Source of the DNA: Mesorhizobium sp. B2-4-15
Lineage (GTDB): Bacteria; Pseudomonadota; Alphaproteobacteria; Rhizobiales; Rhizobiaceae
NCBI RefSeq assembly: GCF_006658505.1
Contig: NZ_VFUZ01000022.1
Coordinates: forward strand, 1 to 64,000
Reading direction: 5' to 3'
DNA length: 64,000 nt
This document shows, piece after piece, positions 21,395 to 29,834 of the stretch (positions are counted from its first letter, which is position 1; every line of letters begins with the position of its first letter). A model generated the notes under the pieces. It worked only from the letters and a program-made list of their open reading frames with translations, did no database searches and was not told the origin of the DNA. The translations under genes and the position numbers were made by a program.

Positions 21395-22248
21395 GCCGCC
21401 GCCACCATGTGGCCGCCCATCGGTCCGGCTGCCGTCAGCACGGCCCGCGCGACGATCTCACGTACCGCTTCGATCCGATACTCGGCGCTGCCGCGCACAT
21501 CGGCGATCGGCGACAGCTCAGTCATCGGCGCGGACTGCACCGCAGCCGCAAGCCCGTCATCGGCCCGTCGACCACGCAAGGCCTGCTCAACACCGGCAAG
21601 GCGCTTGGCAACCGCTGAACAGGAGCCAACGGCGACCGCTGCTTCCGTGACCGTACCGTCTTCAACGACCAGGCGCGCCGCCGCCATGGCAATGGAAATG
21701 ACGAGATAGCGCCGTGCGCCCAGCTTGACGAAAGCTGACGTGCCGGCCGGTTTCGGCACGCGGATGGCCGTTACCATTTCGTCAGGTTTCAGAGCGATGC
21801 GGCGGTTGCCAAGAATGAAATCCGGCAGGGGCAGATGACGCGTCGCGGCTGTCGAACTGAGCTCGACCTCGGCGTCGAGGATCAGCAGGCCGGGTACGCC
21901 GTCGGCGGCCGGCGAGGCGTTGCAGAGATTGCCGGCGACGGAGGCAACATTCTGGATCTGTGGCGAACCGACCTCGCGCGCGGCCTGTTTCAGCGCGTCG
22001 AAGGCCGACGGCAAGGGATGGTGGATGATGTCGGTCCATGTCGTGCGTGCGCCGATGACGAAGTGGTCATCCGTTTCAAAGATACCGCGCAACGAAGTGA
22101 GACCGTTGATGTCGAGGACATTGTCGCGGAACGGTTTGGCGCCCTGTGCCGGATAGAAATCCGTGCCACCGGCCAGGATACGCCACGCACCCTCGCCAAG
22201 CAAAGCGAGAGCCTCGTCGACCGTGGTGGGTTTCGCGTAACGGATCAC
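21391..22248 (-). CDS. FAD-binding subunit of the molybdenum hydroxylase (CoxM/XdhB type)
   Basis: A 285-residue FAD_binding_5 protein: IRYAKPTTVDEALALL at the N-terminus, the FAD pyrophosphate loop LAGGTDFYPAQG, and VGSPQIQNVASVAGNLCNASPAADGVPGLL in the second FAD motif, then a CO-dehydrogenase flavoprotein C-terminal domain with RRYLVISIAMAAARL. It passes electrons from the 2Fe-2S centres to an acceptor. GTG 22248 is the start: GGAAGG lies six bases before it and the protein then begins exactly at the family N-terminus. A longer reading from 22353 would run through the promoter. It is the first gene of the operon and overlaps the next by four bases. Confidence 0.88.
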   Translation of the reverse strand: MIRYAKPTTVDEALALLGEGAWRILAGGTDFYPAQGAKPFRDNVLDINGLTSLRGIFETDDHFVIGARTTWTDIIHHPLPSAFDALKQAAREVGSPQIQNVASVAGNLCNASPAADGVPGLLILDAEVELSSTAATRHLPLPDFILGNRRIALKPDEMVTAIRVPKPAGTSAFVKLGARRYLVISIAMAAARLVVEDGTVTEAAVAVGSCSAVAKRLAGVEQALRGRRADDGLAAAVQSAPMTELSPIADVRGSAEYRIEAVREIVARAVLTAAGPMGGHMVAAA

Positions 22249-22340
22249 GCTTTGCCTTCCCAGAGAATGAGCCTTCCCGAATTTGGCCCGCCCAGGGTGT
22301 CTTGCCTGGAGTTTCTTGCCGGTTTCCGAAACCGGAAATT

Positions 22341-22381
22341 CATTCGTATGCAAATGATATCAAGCCGGTGGAAATTGTCAA
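22341..22381 (-). promoter_or_regulatory. Promoter and probable MarR operator of the nicotinate-type operon
   Basis: On the minus strand TTGACA (22381-22376), a 16-base spacer and TATCAT (22359-22354) form a near-consensus sigma-70 promoter. A 16-bp imperfect dyad, CATTTGCA-TACGAATG on that strand (22356-22341, 6 of 8 positions matching), overlaps the end of the -10 and the start site. This is the position of a MarR repressor site. The leader to the GTG at 22248 is about 100 bases. Confidence 0.72.
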
Positions 22382-22545
22382 AGCCAGAGTTTGCACCGTT
22401 GCCGGCGCCGGGTGAGCCGAAACGCATTTGTTATGGCATGGGAGGTTGACGCGGCCGGCCATCTGGTCAAGTTTCTGCGTCCAGTCGCGTCAGCGGCATC
22501 TTTCTGCTGTAGCCTGAGCCACATGACAGAGAAGAAGGAGGCCCC

Positions 22546-23160
22546 ATGGCCGACGAAGCGCTTGTTGTCATCGACCTGCAAAATGACTTTTGCCCGGGCG
22601 GCGCGCTGGCCGTGACCGGTGGCGACGAGATCGTGCCGCTGGTCAACGATCTGATCCGGCGAGCCGACCATGTCGTGCTGACGCAGGACTGGCATCCCGC
22701 CGGCCATTCGAGCTTCGCCTTCAGCCATCCGGGCGCACAGCCCTTCACGATGATCGACATGCCCTATGGCCCGCAGACGCTGTGGCCGGACCATTGCATC
22801 CAGGGCAGCCTGGGTTCGGATTTCCACTCCGGCCTTGCCTGGACCAAGGCCGAGTTGGTTGTCCGTAAGGGATTTCGCCCTGACATCGACAGCTATTCGG
22901 CCTTCTTCGAGAATGACCATACGACGCCCACCGGTCTCGCCGGCTATCTCAGGGAACGGGGCATCGACACGCTGACCCTGGTCGGCCTGGCGACCGATTT
23001 CTGTGTCGGCTTCTCGGCCCTGGATGCTGTCAGCCAGGGGTTCAAGACCACCGTCCGGCTCGATGCCTGTCGCGGTATCGACCTCAACGGATCCCTCGAC
23101 GCGATGCTGCAGCGCATGCGCGAAGCCGGCGTGGCGCTTGAAGACAGTTTGACGGACTGA
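22546..23160 (+). CDS. pncA: Nicotinamidase
   Basis: A 204-residue isochorismatase-fold nicotinamidase. Catalytic Asp is in VVIDLQNDFCPGGAL, Lys in ELVVRKGF, Cys in GLATDFCVGFSA. The zinc ligands are in TQDWHPAGHSSF (Asp, His, His). The WPDHCIQGSLGSDFH strand is PncA-typical. It hydrolyses nicotinamide to nicotinate plus ammonia, feeding NAD salvage through PncB at 31455-32759 and potentially the catabolic operon read in the other direction. AAGGAGG seven bases before the ATG is a strong ribosome site. The sodium/proton antiporter gene follows after three bases. Confidence 0.95.
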   Translation: MADEALVVIDLQNDFCPGGALAVTGGDEIVPLVNDLIRRADHVVLTQDWHPAGHSSFAFSHPGAQPFTMIDMPYGPQTLWPDHCIQGSLGSDFHSGLAWTKAELVVRKGFRPDIDSYSAFFENDHTTPTGLAGYLRERGIDTLTLVGLATDFCVGFSALDAVSQGFKTTVRLDACRGIDLNGSLDAMLQRMREAGVALEDSLTD

Positions 23161-23163
23161 ACA

Positions 23164-24618
23164 GTGGGACATCGTGGGGACTTTTTGCGGATCACCGCAG
23201 GCGTGATGACGGGTGCGGCCATCGCCATGACGGTGATGATCCCGGGCGCGGCCTTCGCGGCCGAGGCACACGGATTGCCGGGTGAAGTGATGTCGTTGTG
23301 GTGGGTGCTGCCATTCGCCGGCCTGCTGCTGTCGATTGCCACCGGACCGCTGCTGTTCCACCATGTCTGGGACCCACACTACGGCAAGATCGCGGCCCTC
23401 TGGGCCGCCCTTGCGGTCGTACCGCTGGCGCTTGCCTTCGGCGTCCCATCGGCGACCGAGGCAGTGCTGCATGCGCTGCTCACCGAATACATGCCGTTCA
23501 TCATCCTGCTGTTCGCGCTGTTCACCATTTCGGGCGGCATTCTGGTCGCCGGCAACATCCACGGCACGCCGCTGGTCAATGCCGGATTGCTGCTCACCGG
23601 CGCGCTGCTCGCTTCGGTCATCGGCACGACGGGCGCCTCGATGATCCTGATCCGGCCGGTCATCCGCGCCAACGACGCCAGGCCGTTCAACGCCCATGTC
23701 GTCGTCTTCTTTATCTTCCTGGTGTCCAACATCGGCGGCTCGCTGACGCCGCTCGGCGACCCGCCGCTGTTCGTCGGCTTCCTGCGCGGCGTCGACTTCT
23801 TCTGGACGACCACGAACTTGTACCGGGAGACGCTGTTTACCGGCGGTGTCGTGCTTGCGGTATTTCTCGCCATCGACATCATCCTGCATCGGCGCGAGGC
23901 CGGGGCGCCGAAGATCAAGGACCCGACACCGGATTCGAAGGTGCGCATTCGCGGCCTGCCCAACATTCCGCTGCTGGCCGGCGTCATCGGCGCCATCCTG
24001 CTGTCGGCCAGCTGGAATCCCGGAGTGAGCATCTCCATTCAAGGGGTGACCCTTGAGCTGCAGAACCTGGTCCGCGACGCCATCATCCTGATCTTCGCCT
24101 TCGTTTCGCTTGCCGTCTCGCGCAAGGAGTACCGCCAAGCGAACGGCTTCAACTGGGGGCCGATCGCGGAGGTGGCAAAATTGTTTGCCGGCATCTTCAT
24201 CTGCATCGTGCCGGTCGTCGCCATCCTGAGAGCCGGCCACGACGGCGCGCTGGCGCCGTTGGTCGCGCTCGTCACCTCGGGCCATGGCACGCCCAACGAT
24301 CTCGCCTATTTCTGGCTGACCGGAGCATTGTCGTCCTTCCTGGACAATGCGCCGACCTATCTCGTGTTCTTCGAGCTTGCCGGCGGCGATCCACGACACC
24401 TGATGACCGAGCTTGCCTCGACGCTCGCCGCGATTTCGGCCGGCGCGGTGTTCATGGGCGCCAACACCTATGTCGGCAATGCGCCCAACTTCATGGTCTA
24501 TGCCATCGCCCGGCAGCACGGTGTGAAGATGCCTGGCTTTTTTGGCTACATGCTTTGGTCAGGGCTGGTGTTGATCCCGATCTTTTTGGCCGCGGGCTTT
24601 TTGTTCTTTGGTGGGTGA
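23164..24618 (+). CDS. NhaD-like sodium:proton antiporter (IT superfamily)
   Basis: A 484-residue, roughly 12-helix membrane protein. NIGGSLTPLGDPPLFVGFLRGV is the conserved half-repeat loop of the NhaD/arsenite/citrate permease superfamily, mirrored in the second half by ALSSFLDNAPTYLVFFELAGG and FMGANTYVGNAPNFMV. The start is GTG 23164 or ATG 23206; the first 30 residues look like a cleavable signal (ending GAAFAAEAHG), which occurs in some NhaD proteins. It is placed three bases after pncA. Na+/H+ exchange is the family role; transport of an organic anion linked to the neighbouring pyridine genes cannot be excluded. Confidence 0.82.
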   Translation: MGHRGDFLRITAGVMTGAAIAMTVMIPGAAFAAEAHGLPGEVMSLWWVLPFAGLLLSIATGPLLFHHVWDPHYGKIAALWAALAVVPLALAFGVPSATEAVLHALLTEYMPFIILLFALFTISGGILVAGNIHGTPLVNAGLLLTGALLASVIGTTGASMILIRPVIRANDARPFNAHVVVFFIFLVSNIGGSLTPLGDPPLFVGFLRGVDFFWTTTNLYRETLFTGGVVLAVFLAIDIILHRREAGAPKIKDPTPDSKVRIRGLPNIPLLAGVIGAILLSASWNPGVSISIQGVTLELQNLVRDAIILIFAFVSLAVSRKEYRQANGFNWGPIAEVAKLFAGIFICIVPVVAILRAGHDGALAPLVALVTSGHGTPNDLAYFWLTGALSSFLDNAPTYLVFFELAGGDPRHLMTELASTLAAISAGAVFMGANTYVGNAPNFMVYAIARQHGVKMPGFFGYMLWSGLVLIPIFLAAGFLFFGG

Positions 24619-24649
24619 ATTGGTGCTTTTTGAATCGTACCGTTTGCGC

Positions 24650-24822
24650 CGCCCTTCATCGCCCTGCCGGGCACTTCTCCCCGTATGGTGACGGGGAGGA
24701 GAGCGCCTTTGCCAATGGTTTCGCCAATCATCAACGTTGTCGGAAGGGCGCCGTCGTTGCTGCCCTCTCCCTTCTCCCCGTCACCATACGGGAAGAAGGT
24801 GCCGGCAGGCGGATGAGGGGCT
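24650..24822. repeat. RIME-like palindromic repeat, family A, copy 3
   Basis: Runs from GCCGCCCTTCATCGCCCTGC to GCCGGCAGGCGGATGAGGGG, with inner hairpins CTTCTCCCCGTATGGTGACG-GGGAG and CCTTCTCCCCGTCACCATAC-GGGAAG. Terminal arms CCCTTCATC/GATGAGGGG pair with one mismatch. It fills the space between the convergent antiporter and livF-like genes. Confidence 0.75.
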
Positions 24823-24859
24823 GCGTTATCGTTTGCAAAGTGTCATTGCCGTTGCAGTC

Positions 24860-25578
24860 TCAGCCCACGCCCACATAGCGCCTCACCGCCGACGGGTCGG
24901 CACGCAGGTGCTCGACATCCACCGTCTCGCGGTTGCGGCCGTTTTCGATGAACGAGACGCGGTCGGCCACCGACAGCACCGCATCGACGCGCTGCTCGAC
25001 CAGGATGGTGGAGACGCCCAACTCGCGCAGCGTCGACACGGTCTCGCGGATTTTTGCGATCATCGACGGCATCAGGCCCTCGGTCGGCTCGTCGAGCAAG
25101 AGCACCCGCGGCTCGAGGCACAGCGCGCGGGCCATCGCCAGCATCTGCTGTTCGCCGCCCGACAAGGTGCCCGAGCGCTGCCGCAGCCGCTGGCGCAGCA
25201 GCGGGAAGAGGTCGAGCACGCGCTCTCGCGTCGCCTTGCCCTTGCCGCGCGCCATCAGCCCGATCTCGATGTTTTCCGCCACCGTCATCTCGGCGAACAG
25301 CCGCCTTCCTTGCGGCACATAGGCGACACCTGCCCTCGGCACTTCATGCGCCGGCAAACCGGTCAATTCCTGGTCCCCGAGCCGGATCGAACCGGCGCTG
25401 GCTGGAATCAGGCCCATGATCGCCTTGAGCGTCGTCGTCTTGCCGGCGCCGTTGCGGCCGAACAGGCACAGCACCTCGCCCTTGTTCAGCACGAGATCGA
25501 GCCCGTAGAGCACTTGGACCTCGCCATGGAAGCAGTCCAGCCCCGAGACCGCCAGGGCTTGCGTCTTGCCTATGTCCG

Positions 25579-25582
<4 letters not shown>
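24860..25582 (-). CDS. Branched-chain-type ABC transporter ATPase (LivF)
   Basis: A 240-residue ATPase with Walker A FGRNGAGKTTTLKAIMG, signature LSGGEQQMLAMARAL and Walker B VLLLDEPTEGL, ending in the short LivF-type tail rather than the LivG extension. It pairs with the LivG-like ATPase, whose stop it overlaps by four bases. It is the last gene of a five-gene leftward operon (binding protein, LivH, LivM, LivG, LivF). The substrate may be an amino acid, an amide, or an aromatic/pyridine acid; proximity to pncA, pncB and the hydroxylase operon makes the latter worth testing. Confidence 0.93.
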
Positions 25583-26300
<718 letters not shown>

Positions 26301-26304
<4 letters not shown>

Positions 26305-27263
26305 GGCAGCCATCCAAGCCAGCGCTGGCGAATGGTGCCGAGAATGCCCTTGGGAAAGAACAGCACCAAAAGGATGAGTGCGATCCCGACGATCAGCAGA
26401 TAGGCCGATGTGTAGCCGCTGGTGACGTCGATGACATAATACATGAACAGCGTGCCGAGCAGCGGCCCGAGCGTCGTGGCGGCACCCCCGAGCAGCACCC
26501 ACAGCAGCGGCAGGATCGAATATTGCACCGAAGCGAAGCTCGAGCCGACATAGCCGAACAGCAGCGCATAGGCGGCGCCCGAGGCCGCGCAGATCGCGCC
26601 GGACACGACGACGGCCATGAGCTTGTTGGAGAAGGTGTCGTAACCCAGCATCTTGGTCCGCTCCTCGTTCTCGCGGATGGCGACCAGCACGCGGCCATAT
26701 CGGGAGCGGACGATGGCTAAAGTGATCAGCAGCACGATCGTGAATAGCGCCAGCGCACTCATGTAGCGCACGGTCGGGTTGGTGAGATCGAGCGAGGTCG
26801 CGCCGAATTCGAGAACGCGCGCCGGCTGCGGCACGACCTGGCCCTGATCGCCCCCGGTCCACGTCGCGAAGTAGAGGATGAGCAGATAAAAGACCTGCGC
26901 GAACATCATCGTGACGATCATGAAGGCGACACCCGTGGTGCGCAGCGCCAGCAGGCCAATGATCAGGGAAACAACAACACCGCAGCCGAGGCCAGCCGCG
27001 AATGCCGCCGGCACGCTCCAGCCGAGTTGGATGATGGCGAGCCCGGCGCCATAGAGCCCGGCGCCGAAGAACATGGCGTGGCCGAGGCTGAGCAGGCCGG
27101 CATAGCCGAACAGCATATTGTAGCCCATGGCGAACACCGCCAGCACCATGATGCGGGCGAGCAGGCCGTGATAGTAACCCGGCAGCACGAAACTCAGCGC
27201 GAGAAGCAGCGCGATGACGCCGAGATGCAGCGCGTAGGCCTTTGCCGGCGAAGCTTCGCTCAT
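26301..27263 (-). CDS. Branched-chain-type ABC permease (LivM)
   Basis: A 320-residue BPD_transp_2 permease with about nine transmembrane segments. Family stretches are FAMGYNMLFGYAGLLSLGHAMFF-like sequence near residue 45, RSRYGRVLVAIRENEERTKMLGYD (coupling loop) and ATTLGPLLGTLFMYY. It partners the LivH-like permease; its start lies just inside the end of that gene (27260-27263 overlap). The ending WLGWLP overlaps the LivG start. Specificity is set by the binding protein encoded at 28349-29650. Confidence 0.92.
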
Positions 27264-28141
27264 CGCGATGCCGTTCCAAACAGGCCCTGCGGCCGGAACA
27301 CCAGCACCATGGCGACCAGCAGCGTGGCGATGATCTTGGCCAAGGTCGGCGAGAAGAACATCGAGATGATGCCGTCCGACAGGCCGATCAGCACGGCGGC
27401 GACCACGGTGCCGCGCAGCGAGCCGAGGCCGCCAATGATGACGACGATGAAGGAGAGCAGCAGCGGATCCTGTCCCATCAGATAGTGCGCCTGGCTGATC
27501 GGCACGATCAGCACAGCGGCGATGGCCGCCAGCATGGCGCCGAGCGCGAAGACGCCGCCATAGACGCGGTCGACGGGGATGCCGAAGGCCTGCGCCGTTT
27601 CGCTGTCATACTGCGTGGCGCGCATGATGAGGCCGATTTTCGTGCGCGTCAGCACCAGCCATGTGGTGATGAGCAGCAACGCGGAAGCAGCGATAACAGA
27701 CAGTTTGTAGCCGGAATAGCCGAACCAGGGCAGCAGGATACGGTAGCTGAACGGCGGCTCGACGGGCCGAGCCTCGGGGCCGTAGAAGGTCAGCGCCAAC
27801 TGCTGGATGATATAGAGCATGCCGATGGTTGCGACGATCGTGGCTTCCGGATTGTAATTGAGCCGGCGCAGCACCAGCCGCTCGGCAATCAGCGCAATGG
27901 CGCCGACGATCAGCGGCGCGATCACCAGTGCCGCCAGGAAGCCGAGCGCCGGGTGGCCCGATATCGCCGTCGAGATCGCCCAGGCCAGCACGGCGCCCAG
28001 CATGAAGAACTCGCCATGCGCGACATTGACGACGCGCATGACGCCAAACACCAGGGATAGGCCCAGAGCCGTCAGCGCCAGCACGGCGGAGGTGACGAGC
28101 CCTTCGAGGGCGGCGAGGAGGAGATGCGGACCGAAGTGCAT
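27260..28141 (-). CDS. Branched-chain-type ABC permease (LivH)
   Basis: A 293-residue permease: LSLVFGVMRVVNVAHGEFFMLGA is the diagnostic LivH N-terminal block, with IGLIMRATQYDSETAQAFGI in the coupling loop and GGLGSLRGTVVAAVLIGLSDG toward the C-terminus. A palindromic repeat of about 160 bp separates it from the binding-protein gene, so it may have lower expression than the binding protein through partial termination or mRNA processing, a usual imbalance in such operons. It overlaps the LivM-like gene by four bases. Confidence 0.92.
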   Translation of the reverse strand: MHFGPHLLLAALEGLVTSAVLALTALGLSLVFGVMRVVNVAHGEFFMLGAVLAWAISTAISGHPALGFLAALVIAPLIVGAIALIAERLVLRRLNYNPEATIVATIGMLYIIQQLALTFYGPEARPVEPPFSYRILLPWFGYSGYKLSVIAASALLLITTWLVLTRTKIGLIMRATQYDSETAQAFGIPVDRVYGGVFALGAMLAAIAAVLIVPISQAHYLMGQDPLLLSFIVVIIGGLGSLRGTVVAAVLIGLSDGIISMFFSPTLAKIIATLLVAMVLVFRPQGLFGTASR

Positions 28142-28168
28142 GGACTAGACGCCTGCGGATGCGCGAGG

Positions 28169-28326
28169 CACCCCCCTCTGGCCTGCCGGCCATCTCCCCC
28201 GCAAGGGGGGAGATTGGATGTCGCCACCGGTTTCGCTAGATGCCGAGGCTGGCGAATAGATGCCGTCGCACGAACTGCCGATCTCCCCCCTTGCGGGGGA
28301 GATGTCCGGCAGGACAGAGGGGGGTG
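28169..28326. repeat. Palindromic repeat, family B, copy 1
   Basis: A 158-bp element bounded by perfect 12-bp inverted arms CACCCCCCTCTG and CAGAGGGGGGTG. It has inner blocks CATCTCCCCCGCAAGGGGGG-AGAT and ATCTCCCCCCTTGCGGGGGA-GATG. It sits inside the liv-type operon, between the binding-protein gene and livH, where it can fold in mRNA and shape relative expression. A second copy is at 31256-31412. Confidence 0.85.
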
Positions 28327-28348
28327 GCTGGGCGCTCACGCTGCTAAG

Positions 28349-29650
28349 CTAAAGCGCCTGGGTCGTGTAATCCCCTTCAGCCTCGTATAGCCCATCCTCG
28401 ATCTTGGTCTTGTGCACGACCTTGAGCTTGCCGCCCTCGACCTTGGAGATGTTCTGGATGCCGAAACACTGGTGGATCTTGCCGTTGAAGGTTTTTGGAC
28501 CCTGCGGATGCTCAGGTCCCTCGGCGAAGGCGGTAAGTGCCTCGGTTGCCTCGACCAGCTTGGCGCGGTCTTCCGGCCCCTTATAGCCGGCGTCCTCCAT
28601 CGCCTTCTTGACGACGTAGAGCGTTTCCCAGCAGCCGAACATATGCGCGGCGGTGGATACGTCCTTGGGGTCGCCGACGGCCGCGCCATTGTCGTCGATG
28701 CCGACGGCGGCGCGGTAGGCTTTCTGCGCGGCGGAATCATCGGGTTGCGCATAGCGCGGCGAGCCTTCCCAAAAATGGCTGCCGTCGAGGAATTCGAGCC
28801 CGGGGCTGTTGATGTCGACGGCTTCCAACGAATCGATAAAGCCGAACAGCTGCGGCCGGTTGGAGCCGTAGAATTCGCCGAGTTCCTTGACGAAGGTAAG
28901 CACCGCCGGGCCGACCATGACGTGGTAGATCACCTCGGTCTCGGCCGGGATCTGCGGGAAGTACTTGGTGAAGGAGGATTCCGTGGGTGGGATGGCGATC
29001 TGCGCGATCACCTCGGCGCCTTGCGCCTTCAGCGCCGGCGGCAGGTAATCGCGGTGGTCGTAGCCGAAGGCGAAATCGGGGAAGATCTGCGTCACCTTCT
29101 TGCCGGCATTGGCCGCGATCCACGGCGCCATCGACTGGATCTGGCTCTTCACATCGGTGATGCCGGGCTGGAAGACATAGCGGTTGAGCTTGGTCGAGGC
29201 GACGTGGTGGCCTTCGCTGACGACGAAATAAGGCATCTTGGCTTCGCCGGCGGCGGGAGCCGAGCCGATGACGACATGCGAAAACAGCGTGCCGAAGACG
29301 ATGTCGGTCTTGTGCTGGGTGGCGAACTTGCCGACCACTTCGGCGCCTCGGCCGGGATCGGTGCCGTCATCCTCGATGATGACCTCGACCGGACGGCCAT
29401 TGATGCCGCCGGCGGCGTTGATCGCCTTGATCGCCGCGGCGGTGGTCTTCTCGTACCAGCGGCCATAGGCAGCGCCAATGCCGGTGCGGTGCGACTGGAA
29501 GCCGATCTTGATCGGCGCCGAACTCTGCGCCTGGGAATAGCGGACGAAACCTGGCGCCATGGCGAGGCCGGCGCCACCGGCCAGACCTTTCAGCGCCGTG
29601 CGGCGGCTGAGACCGGTTCTCGGGAGGTTGAAGGTCTTGCTCTTGTCCAT
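28349..29650 (-). CDS. ABC transporter substrate-binding protein (LivK/AmiC type)
   Basis: A 433-residue type I periplasmic binding protein with a twin-arginine-like signal (LSRRTALKGLAGGAGLAMAP, mature start near QSSAPIKIGFQSHRTG). The body has AAIKAINAAGGINGRPVEVI and IEDDGTDPGRGAEVVGKFAT, standard for Peripla_BP_6. At 430 residues it is long for the family, closer to amide/urea-type or aromatic-acid-type binders than to LivK. The ATG at 29650 has GGGGAA nine bases upstream; an in-frame reading extends to 29755 but lacks a ribosome site. It is the first gene of the operon. The ligand is unknown. Confidence 0.9.
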   Translation of the reverse strand: MDKSKTFNLPRTGLSRRTALKGLAGGAGLAMAPGFVRYSQAQSSAPIKIGFQSHRTGIGAAYGRWYEKTTAAAIKAINAAGGINGRPVEVIIEDDGTDPGRGAEVVGKFATQHKTDIVFGTLFSHVVIGSAPAAGEAKMPYFVVSEGHHVASTKLNRYVFQPGITDVKSQIQSMAPWIAANAGKKVTQIFPDFAFGYDHRDYLPPALKAQGAEVIAQIAIPPTESSFTKYFPQIPAETEVIYHVMVGPAVLTFVKELGEFYGSNRPQLFGFIDSLEAVDINSPGLEFLDGSHFWEGSPRYAQPDDSAAQKAYRAAVGIDDNGAAVGDPKDVSTAAHMFGCWETLYVVKKAMEDAGYKGPEDRAKLVEATEALTAFAEGPEHPQGPKTFNGKIHQCFGIQNISKVEGGKLKVVHKTKIEDGLYEAEGDYTTQAL

Positions 29651-29834
29651 ATGCCGTTCCCCTTGTTCAGCGTTAGGAGCGCGAAGTCCGCTCATGTCCG
29701 GAAGTCGAAAAATTGCATGTGTACAAACTAAATCACCAAAGTCCGGACACGGCAATGCCGCTTCCCTAGGGGAATCCCGGTTTATTTTCCAGCGCCAATG
29801 GCTTCAAGGCATGTCGCCCGAAGGTGGTACGCAC

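Noticed and set aside
22378-24519. 713-residue open frame on the minus strand opposite pncA and the antiporter
   Set aside because: High-GC antisense reading with biased Arg/Gly/His/Asp composition and no domain; the plus-strand genes carry complete family motifs.
26305-27279. Upstream extension of the LivG frame across the LivM gene
   Set aside because: The true LivG start is the ATG overlapping the LivM stop; the upstream part has Arg-rich shadow composition.
29690-29740. Operator-like TTGCATG/TGTACAA upstream of the Liv-type binding-protein gene
   Set aside because: Only 4 of 7 arm positions match and no regulator gene is adjacent.
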